In this document: positions 47,167 to 59,689 of the stretch, one piece after another
How the letters are laid out: every line of letters starts with the position of its first letter
Position numbering within the stretch: the first letter of the stretch is position 1
Assembly (NCBI GenBank): GCA_015501075.1
Contig: JADNYJ010000094.1
Location: 62,001 to 126,000, forward strand
Direction: 5' to 3'
Length of the DNA: 64,000 bases
From: Gymnopilus junonius
Lineage: Eukaryota > Basidiomycota > Agaricomycetes > Agaricales > Galerinaceae
Notes under the pieces: model-generated
Seen by the model: only the letters and a program-made list of their open reading frames with translations
What the model was told of the DNA's origin: nothing
Database searches by the model: none
Program-made: the position numbers and the translations under genes

Positions 47167-48289
47167 ATGAAGTCCTTCAATGTCCTTACATCCTATGTTG
47201 CTCTGACCATCGTACTCCTTGATGCAGGAGTTCAGGCTTCACCCATAGGTAGTCAAATTTCCACGGATAACTCGGTCATAATCTCACGTCGAGAACCGAT
47301 ACTGCCGTGAGTTTTGATTGAAACTGCTCCCAACCTCTGTAACTTGATTTCTTCTCCGTTTCAGGGGAATTGATAGGCTGAGTGAGGAGGGCAGATTGCT
47401 TATAAGAGAGCCTCAGTATGACTATGATGGTTATGGCACCTACTACGGAGAGCTTGATGATCCTGCCGACCCTGATAATGACCATTTCAGGGGGGAAGTA
47501 GATCATTTTTGCCACCATCACCATTGCCACCGTTATCCGTATTTTGCCAGGTCAGAGAATACAGAAGGCGCTCTTGACCGCCGAGACAGTGTCGACAAAT
47601 CTGTAGTCGACAATCAAGAACAAGGTAATTATGGCCGCCATCACCGCAATATATATTATGGCAGGGACAACGTTGACACCAACACCGCCATTAACACTTT
47701 AAGCCAGGACAAGCGTGAAGGGGGTTATCATGTATTTCATCACCACAAATACCACACGAACTATCATAGAGAGGACGCCGACTTTAACAACGCACTTGGT
47801 CCATTATCCCTGTCAAAGAGGGAAGAAGGATATTTAGGTCATCATCATCATCATCATCCTCACCATCGCCACTATCGAAGGGAAGGTGGGGCGGAGATTG
47901 ATGGGAGTAGTCATAATTGGAAAAATCTGGAGGAAGTAGATATGGCCCGCGACGAGGCTGCTGAAGACGTTGGAGATATTGATCAGTATGGCTGGCATCA
48001 TCATCACCACAAATACCATCGGGAAACTGTTGTCGACACGAATAACAACCATGAAGGAAGGAACGGTCCTCAAAAGAAAGAGTTCGTATATTTCCGACCT
48101 CTCTGTTTTGTTCTTGTCTTTACAGTTTGCCTCATGAACAGGACAGCCGAAGAAATAAAAGAAGGCGTCGCTCACGCTGTGGACACAGGAATCAAGTCTG
48201 TGTCTGGATTCCTTGGGTACGTATTTTGCTTGACATGATGGTGTGTTGACTCAAGCCGTATTCCTTTCATCGATAGCTTAGACATCTAA
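47167..48289 (+). CDS. Secreted histidine-rich repeat protein with dibasic processing sites
   Basis: Exons fit as 47167-47306, 47365-48081, 48142-48216 and 48277-48289 (introns 58-60 nt). MKSFNVLTSYVALTIVLLDA followed by GVQAS is a signal peptide. The mature part has about five units, each with a His-rich block (FCHHHHCHRYPY, GRHHRNIYYGR, HVFHHHKYHTNYHRED, LGHHHHHHPHHRHYRREGG, GWHHHHHKYHRET) followed by an acidic/Asn linker. Several units end or start at dibasic sites (DRRD, DKRE, SKRE, YRRE, QKKE) typical of Kex2. The C-terminus is an amphipathic helix (TAEEIKEGVAHAVDTGIKS). This fits a Kex2-processed repeat precursor that could release metal-binding peptides; that role is inference. Intron 2 has an unusual donor, GTTCGT. 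Confidence 0.75.
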
Positions 48290-48639
48290 TCCAATACAAA
48301 TAACATGTCGTCAGACGCTTAACTTGTATAACCTACTCAAGTATTATGTTATATGCTTTGAATAAAAACCTAGCCGGATGGGCCTTTTGGCTTCCCACAG
48401 CCAGCGTAAGATTGTGCCTATTTACGGTCGATGACTAGGTCATCCACCTATTTGATCGGAAATGAGGACCATGTGGATCGCAGCTTTGGGATCCACGAGT
48501 GTTTACTCCCCGGGAAATACATCGCTCTTGTTCTTGACCAAGTGGGTGCTCAGCGTCCTGTAGTACTCCGTACAATCCCTTAGACTTAAACATTTTCAGT
48601 AATAGGGAACGCAGTCAAACCCACCTCTGCTTTGGAACA
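48290..48639. other. Spacer before the acyltransferase-like gene
   Basis: 3' flank of the His-rich gene and promoter of the next gene. Nothing else recognised. Confidence 0.45.
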
Positions 48640-49953
48640 ATGGAAGAGGGGCTCAATCACGAGACACTCCCACTCCTGGGCACTACACAGCCTCATCGAC
48701 TGCACTACCTCGATAACCTGCGTGCTACGCTGACAGTCGTCCTTATTTTCCATCATGTTGCAAAGCAAGTTAGTACTTCTTTGGAACTACAAATCCCTAT
48801 TTTAACAAATAGAACGGCGCTCTGGGCCTTATTTTTCTTCGTTTCCGGCCGCTCAGCTACGTTGGCTTTTTCTGGCTCTTCAGATTACAACTTCCTCCTT
48901 TCCAGAGTATGAAATCGGTCTTCCAGCATCGATCTACGCGTTATTTCTACGCCCATCATTGGTCGTGATACTCTCGTTAGCGTGGAAGAGCGTGTTTGGC
49001 GTACCAGGAGTATACACAAAGTTATCGGGGCCTACCACATATGTATCCATCCTTCTTTCCCTCGATTTCATATATCTATTCCTCCGCTGGTGTGTAAGGC
49101 AGGGTCCGAATTATTCTGACTTGCCATTTTGACAAGTCTTCGCATCACATCTCACACCACTTCGTGCGGGTAGCGACACTCACAACTATTGCCCTTGTAG
49201 CGTTTAACTTCCTTCAAGGCTGCCTGTATCAGATACAACCACATTCAGTTTATTCTCCTTCTTCGACTGTTACGATCAACCTGGAGCAGATGCCCCATTA
49301 TCCTACATCATTGCATATCTGCCGGCATTCACTTCGAATCTCTCAAGGAATTCATGCTCTGCGCCTTCCGGAGGCTTATATTTCCTCTTTGGCTCATTTG
49401 CCTTATCCTATGCAGCAATGGCATTTATTTTTTTGTGATCTGCGGTCAATTCCGTTCACAAGCTGCGACTCATCATCCAAATAATATTTTCGCCGTGTGG
49501 ATCCTTGTCTTCTGCACCATCCCAATCAGCGTCATATCCATTTTCTCGCAAGCACCGTGGCGACACGTGAATGGGGTTTTCTGGCAAGCATACACTCATT
49601 CAAACGTATATTAATATGGTTCCCATTCTTCTGGCAGACCATTTCGTTCGAGTGATAGGCGAACCAGTTTCTCAAACACTCCTCACTGGATTGGTTGGGG
49701 TTGTTGTCAGCTGGGCGGTTATGGTTGGGTCGGTGATACTTTGGGGAAGCTTTGTGCAGCCAAGGAGTACTTAGCCAAGAGATACTTTCAATGCTCAAAG
49801 TATATTACGTGGTTTATTTATCTTAGTCTTGGCACCTCCTTGTGGATAACTGTTTTCAAGACGGAAATAGTTTCACCACTGTTTGAATATGTAGAGAAGT
49901 GTATGAAGGCGAAAAATGGCAATCAACAAATCAAGATCGAACTAAAGCAATAA
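48640..49953 (+). CDS. Acyltransferase-3-like multispanning membrane protein, gene model broken
   Basis: The start MEEGLNHETLPLLGTTQPHR is followed by LHYLDNLRATLTVVLIFHHV, the first-helix motif of acyltransferase-3 proteins (D-N-x-R near the start, a catalytic-type His in FHH). Then comes FFFVSGRSATLAFSGSSD and a series of hydrophobic helices in changing frames through 49953 (SLVVILSLAWKSVFGV, TTIALVAFNFLQGCL, LWLICLILCSNGIYFF, LADHFVRVIGEP, LVGVVVSWAVMVGSVILWG). The family moves acyl groups onto sugars or lipids in membranes. I could place only part of the introns and at least one frameshift seems needed. It ends about 35 bp from the Ppo gene on the other strand. Confidence 0.6.
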
Positions 49954-49988
49954 TTCAATATGACCTATTCAGGTCGATTTAGGGAAAC

Positions 49989-52900
49989 TCACCACAAGGT
50001 ACATCGATCCCGCCAATCGCTTGTGGTTCCGTTGCGCTGGACGAAGACATCCGTTTCTGTCTCATGAACTATTCAGAAACCTCCGCAATGTTCCAGCATC
50101 TCCAGGAGCGCGCCGAAGATTCTTCAAAGAGAAGATGACCTTGAAAGCTTCGACATTGCCTTCTGAGCGTAATCTACTCCTGGGCATCCATGGAAGCCGT
50201 GCCGTTTATGTTAGCAAAAGGAAGAGGGGAGCGGCGGGGGTTGACGGCCGATGGGTCTGGGAAATCGTCGGACTATAGAGGGATGTAATTATAAGTTTCG
50301 AAGATGAAGAATGGAAGTAAAAAGAGTTGCTGACATTCAAGTGGGCATTACGGAAACTTGCTCTGAGGCGATCGCCCTTCTTGACTTCAAGTGGAGGAAG
50401 ACCCGGACCTTGATCGACTGTAGTGTTGACGGCAGACTCGCGCCAGAGGCCCGTATATTGAGGTCTCAGACCTAAGGAATCTGTAAGAAATTTAAATGCC
50501 ATGCAGACAATGAAATCTATACTGACGCATTGCTTCGGAGACATAACCCAATAGCAGGGCGTCACTTTCACTGTCATTGTTCTGGACAAGTTGAATTATA
50601 TGCTCCCTTTCAGTTTTCCTCTCATCGTCAAGATAGAAATCAACGGCATTGATAGCACCATGAGCATGATTCACAGAGGCACCAACGGCAACCCCAAGGA
50701 CATTGCCAATGATTGCATCAGTTGAACGACCAGAGGCGGCCAACCTCTTGAGAATTGATACCACGGCTTATTGGTAGGTGGCCAAAGGAACGATGTCACA
50801 CCCAGTGCGAGGCGATCTACCACATTCTGTACAGATCTGATTCAGCAGATGAAAATGTAGGTCTTCCAACTCAACTTACAGCAGCGGAGGAAGGAGAAGC
50901 CTCCAATAAAGATTTTGTGGCAAGTGCACCGATAACAGTTCCAGCCTGAATTGCAGATTGATGCAGCGCAAAACTAGTTTCTGGTTTGTCGAAGGCGAGG
51001 AAGGTCATGCTGAATGGATCAAATTAGTCAAGGCAGCAATAAATCAAAATAATCAAGCTGACGTAAACTGAAAATGGAGTTGGCATTCATCAAGGGAACC
51101 ATTTCACAATTCTGACGTACCAAAGTTTCAAGCATGTCAAACAATTCCAGTTCCGTGAATATACCATTTGGATTTTCCTTTGTCTTCAAGGGTACGCCAG
51201 TCTAATTGAGGGATTAGAGTATAAAGGATTAATATAATCATCACTGCGTACCAGCTTCTCAGCGCTTACGTGCGCCACTGTTGGATAGAGTACACCTTTG
51301 ACTATGTCAATGTAAGTTCCCGGAAGGCCTTCATATCTGGGATAAAGTGTTTTCATAAGTGTTTCGGTGTCACATTCGAGGATTACGCACTTCCAGGACG
51401 ATTCTTGAATCTTCTCCTTAACTTTATCTGCGAAGAATGTTGCATACTCCGCGATAGAGTTCTTGTCAGGAAACATTGCATGCATAATCATTATTTTGTC
51501 ATTGTTGTGCCTGTCCAGGTTACTGAATTAGTAAAAGATTAAAATAAAGATGGGCTAGTACTAACTGCGCGATGTCGTCAAACATAAGGATCGACCCATA
51601 TCCGAATTTCTCGTAAATTACTTTAAATTTAGTTGGGTCGTTGAAGACAGTTCTAATTCCTGTAAATGTGTTCAGAACTTTGGGGACAGGAATTACAGAG
51701 GGCGGATCGAAGATGTATTTGTCTTGTAATCCTTGTCGGGTCAAATTGTCTTTCATCTTTGATGGCGTGTAAAATGGATAAAGTGAATAGACAGAGTTCT
51801 AGGACACCATTTAGAACGAAATTTGCAGCGAATAGATAAGATATAACATACCCAAGGGTAGTGGCGGGGCAGGTGGCGCAACAGAAGCTTAGGAACTTAT
51901 ATATCACGCCGATTAGTAGAAAGTCAGACAATGGAGCGCACTGCATACTTTCGCCACCTGATCCTCCATTATTCATATCTCGCTGACAATCATAGTAACC
52001 CCATGCCGTCAAATTTGCGGCTGGAAGGCTGATCAATCAGGTTGTCCCCGAAGTTCAAAAGTTTGGATGCAACATACGTGTAAAATCAGTGGTGTAATAC
52101 CTGTCGCCACGAATGAGTGAAATAGCATCGCCAAGAACAGCGCGGGTAACCTGAGTGCCCATTAGTTCCTTCCAATAAGCAATGGTCATAAACGTACAGT
52201 GTACCCAAATCCAAAGTGAGATCCAGTAGTCTGAGGCATAGTTGCCTCTGCTTGAAGGCCAGTCTATCGCAGACCAGTTCAGCTAAAGCAGACAAGGAGC
52301 ATATAAATGGCACTTACGTATAGCTCCAAGTTGTCGATATGTCCATAGAGAAGGCGAGCCGCTCCCTTGATCTAGATTTAGAACCGGCAACGGAAGTTCT
52401 TAAGAGAAAGATGACGCACCGCTATCTGTGGGTCAGGATTCCAGTCCTCGAAAGTCTTGAATTCTGCAGACAATGGAAATAGAATTTAGTGAAGACGTAA
52501 TATAGAGAGGAAGGGCGTACCTTTCAATCCTAAAAACGCTCTGAACTCGTTCATTGTGCACAAGCCCCATTCTCTCGCCTGTTCAATGCCCAGGATCTCC
52601 ACCAAGCGTAAGGCAGGAGGTGTGCCCCGAGCGCGAAAAGCGCCAGCCGGCTTTTCTGTCGCCTGCTGGAGGATGCTAGCCAGGTCATCATCCGAGAATT
52701 TGCCATCGGGCCCACGTTTGATACTGTCAACCACAGATTGAATTGAGAAGCAAGCATCGATATAAAAGAGACGCACCCTCCAAATGTTCGTTCTTGTGGG
52801 GGTATATCTAAAATGGAGGTAAATACATTCGCAACAGTTGCAAGTTCCCTCAATGAGAGCTAACATGACAAATAGACAAATTTAGTCGTCCTGCAAAAAA

Positions 52901-54633
52901 TAATGAAGAAAATCGTACCTGATCGAAGGGCTTTCCCTGGAACATTTTATTGAATGTGTTATTGATCCATTGTTCATCATCGGCAGAGATGGTCGCGTGC
53001 CACTATGAATAAATCTGAGAAATGATGGTGCTTATCTGACATGGTGGTGTACATACTCGATAGAGGATGTTGAACTCCGCACTGACATGATTACCCTCGC
53101 CCCGCTCAACCTTCAAGTTATCCCGATTGATAGCCTAAGTCAAAAATTAAGCAAAACGTTTGTCAGAAAGACCGAATGATACGGAGGAAAAAATCAGAAT
53201 GCACATCAAACGGACTCATATTCCAATTAGCTCCATGACCGGATCCAAGAAAGCTAGCAACGTAATCTCCCAAGATTGCGCTGATAAAATGGCCACAACT
53301 GACAAGGATTTGATATCATTGCCAAATCGTTATTAAGAATTTTACACACTTAATCAATTTAGCTGTCTGGAATATTTCTTCGTCTTGAAGAGCTAGCTGT
53401 GGAGGGTCAGTCGGAGGCGGATCGGACCATCGTTTACGTTCATTGATCTTCAGTATCTTCTCTGCAATATACTGTGAACAAGGACATTGTGAGCCAGTAC
53501 TTGAGATGAGGAATATGGTGTCCTACATTATGGTTCCGACCGAAAAGGACAAGGAGGGCGCTTGTGGCTGGCACCAGAAATGTAAGGCGCTCCTCAGAGA
53601 AAGTATCAGGATATAAAAGACCCCTCCCAAGTGTCTTGTTCCGAACTCTATCCTGTGCGGTTTGATCTAAATTGAACATAGCATTGATCAGTTCCGTGGC
53701 CTTCTCTCAATTGTTATCGCAATGCTCACTGTCCCCATATAATGGGCTCAAGTCCAGATAGGAGCTGGCGTTATTTGTCCATACGTTCTTCGAGTCAGTT
53801 CGGAACAATGAATGGGTGACAATAGTGGCGAAGGCAAAAATCAAGCTCGACACGCCCGCTGGGTGATTTTGCTCCTGTCGCACTTGTTAAACTCTGTATT
53901 ACGTCTTTGAGGAAAAATCACGAACCCCGTTCCTCTTAAGGATAGTATCGAAAACCAGGCTGGCATCTGGTAAGGAGGACCTAGGCAATCCTGCCTTCCC
54001 TTGCACGCTCCGAGCATATGGCCGACCAGCACGACCAATATCATAGTCTTGCAGGTTATTGCCTCCTCCGTCTGCATGCCGAAAGGAATATGTTGGTCCA
54101 AGAAATGTAGCTGGTGGGTGAGGGTTCGTGTCATAAAGAACCTTTATCACTGAGTCATTGAGGTCCTTAGCGACGCCGGTATAGGGATCAAGCTGTGCTA
54201 GTGTTGCTAGGCCATCTGCGAACTGGAAGTTGAAGAGTAAGTATTGTCATCCAAAGAAGCCGATGCTAAGGAAGGAAGGGAAGAAGAGATTGGACGTACG
54301 GCACCTTTACGATCATCCACCGAAGTCGGATGCTCGATTATGTCAGTGAAAGCCACCTAGAGGATATTGTTAACATTAGAGGAGGAAATGTGCAATATTG
54401 ACAGCTAGACGTACCAGTTCTTTAGGGTTGGGCTTGAAGGCACCCTTGACTTTCAAGCTCTCGACTTGATCAATTAGATTCGTAATTGGAGCGTGTCCCT
54501 GGCGACTTGCGGCTGGGCTACTGGACACTTCCCAATCGTAATACCCAGTCGGTGCTGTGGGAGGGCGTCGAGAAGCAAGGTGTACTGCATCAGCGCCCAA
54601 CGTGAGAGCCTGTACAATGTTGATATTAGCCAT
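49989..54633 (-). CDS. Ppo-type fatty acid oxygenase (heme dioxygenase fused to P450)
   Basis: Family enzymes convert linoleic/oleic acid to hydroperoxides with the N-terminal peroxidase-like domain and isomerise them to diols with the C-terminal P450, making oxylipin (psi factor) signals. Visible in order: SFRHADGGGNNLQDYDIGRA, THSLFRTD (distal-His region), SSYLDLSPLYGD, FGRNHN, GDYVASFLGSGHGANW, FNILYR/WHATISADDEQW (catalytic Tyr and proximal His of YRWH), GPDGKFSDDDLASIL, GIEQAREWGLCTMNEF, YGHIDNLELY, then the P450 part with NVLGVAVGASVNHAH, EAMR, WRESAVNTTVDQGPGLPP and heme-Cys motif FHGCPGVDYAQK near 50170-50200. Introns are many and short. One base is missing just before the Cys motif and others near the C-terminus. 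A start at 55104 (MPYLNSLSPG) is possible. Confidence 0.88.
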
Positions 54634-55109
54634 ATTGGATGGGGTGGAATGGTGGAAAATAAAAGAACTATGTACCGACTTGTTGATACGTGAATTATAT
54701 ATCTTTCAAACATGGCTTGCGGCGGGGTCTCCGATCAGAGAGGAGATGTCGGTGCTACTTCGGAAATCAATGCCACTGACAAAGTCCGCCCAGTAAGGTA
54801 ATTGCCAAATATTTGTGGGATGTAACGGATAAAAGTGGGCTTCGGCGTACCTATAAGAGCTCAACATAATGGTCTGCGAAGGGTCAAGACGCAGAAAGTC
54901 TTCCGCCCTGCCTGACAGGTCGGATGCTAATCTAAATATTGCCGCGACTAGAGTCACAAGTTCATTTCAATGATTTCATATTGCCACTGCCTGTCATTTG
55001 AGATCGTCTACCCGAGCGAAATTTCTTTGGATGCAACATCAGTAGCTGGATTACTGTTGTATTCTCAGTCACTTACCAGGGCTAAGGCTGTTTAAATACG
55101 GCATGACCC

Positions 55110-57030
55110 CGCGACAGCAATAAGGAATATTTTGAATTAAGCGTATGGAAGAGACGATTGTTATTGAGAAGACGGACACGGTGTTCAGCTGAGAAAAGTG
55201 GCACTGGCAAAGCCGTCACGTCACCCGACGCCAGCGGAAAACGTCACGCCACGATTACATATGTAAGTAAGTAAACTTCGAACCGGCCGGTACCGGTGGC
55301 TTCTGATCATGACCGCCAGCGTCGATGCTCTGTCGCTCTAGCAGGTCCACCTGTACTTTGCATGGCGAGGAGGAGGACTGGAGCGCACTACGTATACGTA
55401 TCCTCATGGGCGTACCTTTCTTCGTGTACATATTCAATACCGCGAAGCTAAGCACATTCTGCTCTGTATGATCTCTATACTGCCTTATATTTTGAACACA
55501 CTTATAGTAATAATAGGATAATTCGTTTGGTTGCTCATTCCCGACGAGCTCCTTTCTAGGGCATGAGAACAATATAGGCGGTCAGTCCCATCACTTCCTC
55601 TGTTCTTTGTTCCTTGTTTTCGATCAAAGTGCTCCTCACATCTTTTGATCAAGCCTCACTGCTTCTCCCCACAAATTCTGTTTTCCTCCTCTTGATTTCA
55701 GCGCACTTATGGACTAGTTCGTATTGGGTTTATCTTGGCATTCTATTAATTCCATTCCCTCATGACAACCCTGAAATAGACCTTTCCGTCACTTTGGGTC
55801 GTTGCTTGCACAAACATTGCTCCTCCCTAAAGTGAGTACAATTTTCCAAAGACAACACAAATATGGTAGTTATCTGAATGTCAAGACTTCCAGATGATCA
55901 ATCCACTCCTTTGGTCTGTGCGGGCCTTGGGTTGCCTATCATTATCAGTCTATCACGCTATACACCAACCCATTGGTGGGACCGCGACCGCGGAGCATCA
56001 CTCATCTTGAAATATCTTCCCAGAAAAGAGGAGACTATGCAAAATGACATGGAAGAGCAATCGTAGGTTGTCAACTATCATAAGAATCCGATGTTTGATT
56101 TCCATCGCAGATGTACAAGCCGCTGCTGCTTGATCTGAGGATGGCCAAATATGCTCAACTTGAGTACTTACTAGGTTTTCTTACTCGGGGTTCCGACTGG
56201 CGGTACGGATGAAACCCATGCATATCTTTATCGACAACACGAAGCTGCTCTGAAAACATGCTGACTGCCAAATGAATGGTCGGGAAACGGAGATGTTGAG
56301 CATATCTCCAATCTTTTGAATGCCAGATCAAGCAATTAAAACGCTTGCATGAGTGATATTCTCATGGTACTGAAAGGATAATATTAATTCACGTTCAATC
56401 GACAAAACGATTCTCACTTAAACCCAACATCTCGGATGCGACTCTCAGGGGAATGTCAGTCTGTAATGCTCGAGGACGACGCCCATACCAATTACCACTA
56501 CCTTGGAGTAGGGTCTGGGAGCCCGTATCTCGAAGGACACGCGTTCTCCATGATGTCGGCTTGCCGGGAAACTTGAATACCTTCGTACCGGCCTCTAAAG
56601 GCAACGTCTTCCCGACATCGAGTTTCCACGCCAGGATTTAAGCGCACGCGGTATCTATTCCTAAAATTGGGACGTGCGACGTCCTGTCAATATCATCAAA
56701 GTTATCATTGAAGAAGATTTTCAGGCTTGGCACGTTGAATGAGGTGAATTGTAAGAATTTCATTGTTTGTGGCCACCGGGTCGTATAGGAGGGCGATTCT
56801 AACGGTCCCGGTTGAGGTGTATTCCTCTGGGAAATATGATAAGAGGCTTTCGCACGAATGCAAGGGGCTCCCGTTCTTTGGGCCACAGAACTTGTTTTCC
56901 CGGTCAATTCTTTCGTCTTGCTTGTTGTTTAATTCATTTCCATCTATCATCCAACGAAATTATTCATCTTTTCTCTCCAGGGAAAACCCAATCCATTCAT
57001 TATTCGTAATCAAAATACAGGGACAGATTT
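55110..57030. other. Intergenic between Ppo and peroxidase genes
   Basis: About 1.9 kb without a gene I can support. Short frames at 55614-55835, 55878-56066 and 56453-56641 (plus) have no motifs. The right end is the promoter of the peroxidase gene. Confidence 0.4.
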
Positions 57031-57033
57031 AGG

Positions 57034-57040
57034 TATAAAA
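57034..57040 (+). promoter_or_regulatory. TATA box of the class II peroxidase gene
   Basis: TATAAAA 84 bp upstream of the ATG at 57118. Confidence 0.7.
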
Positions 57041-57117
57041 GACTTGGAGAAATATGGTCGAGAATTCGAACAACCAGTTCTTTTACTTTTCTCCTGGTCC
57101 GCATCGCGCAATCAACG

Positions 57118-58834
<1,717 letters not shown>

Positions 58835-58839
58835 ATTTT

Positions 58840-59685
58840 GAGTTTTATGGTTGACTTTAGATTCATAGTCCTCCTCTTTCATTTGCATACACGTATTTAT
58901 CAGTGCGCTATGTCGATATGTCCTCTTTCCTGTGAATAGACCAACTTCAAATTTAGCTCAGAAACGAGTAAGGGTGATAAGGCGCTCTGATTGCCATTGG
59001 ATCATGTCGTAAGGAATAGTGTAGCGGGCCATTTGACACCCCGGGTACCCTCCTCGAATTCACTCTGAATTGAAAATTATCCACGGCAGCGTAATCGTAT
59101 TACTATTAGCATCATCGGTGCAACCTCTTTGAAGCATGAGGCACACATCCTGACCAAATCAGGCAAAAGATTACGCCAATTTCAACGGAAATGCCTCCGT
59201 GTTGACGAAAGTTTGTCCACAGTAATGACGTCACCCTCAATTTAGGACTGCGGAGCGTGCAATTACACGTGCGTAAACTTTTGGCGTGACGAAAAAGGCC
59301 TGGAAACGGCTGATGAACCCCCAATTCAATTTCAAGGTGCCGAGGGGATGTAAACGGCTGGATGCTGTGCGGTGGCTAAATGCGCAGTAAACGTTCTTGA
59401 GCAGGTCATCTTTGCTTCCTCTTCCATTTGCTCTTGTCATTGTCGACGCCTTCTTCCGAGTTCAAGCTGTAGTGGCCAGCGCTGAACCACGACGTATAGA
59501 GGAGGCTGATCACGCTGAGCTTGGTTGACTGTACACCTCGACAACCATTGAATCATATTGAAACTAGAAGGGCGTTGCTGGTGAAGATTCGCGGATTTCG
59601 AGCACAACCCAATACGTATCGTAATAGTACGTCTTGTGTTTGATAAATTTGCCCTTGATAGTGATATTGGCATTTTTACAGGTCT
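58840..59685. other. Intergenic
   Basis: 3' flank of the peroxidase gene and upstream region of the next gene. Short minus-strand frames (59112-59324, 59237-59440, 59437-59751) are not believed. Confidence 0.45.
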
Positions 59686-59689
59686 AAAA

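Noticed and set aside
47834..48175. 113-codon minus-strand frame opposite the His-rich gene
   Set aside because: Its Met runs are antisense of the histidine codons; the sense gene has signal peptide and splice structure.
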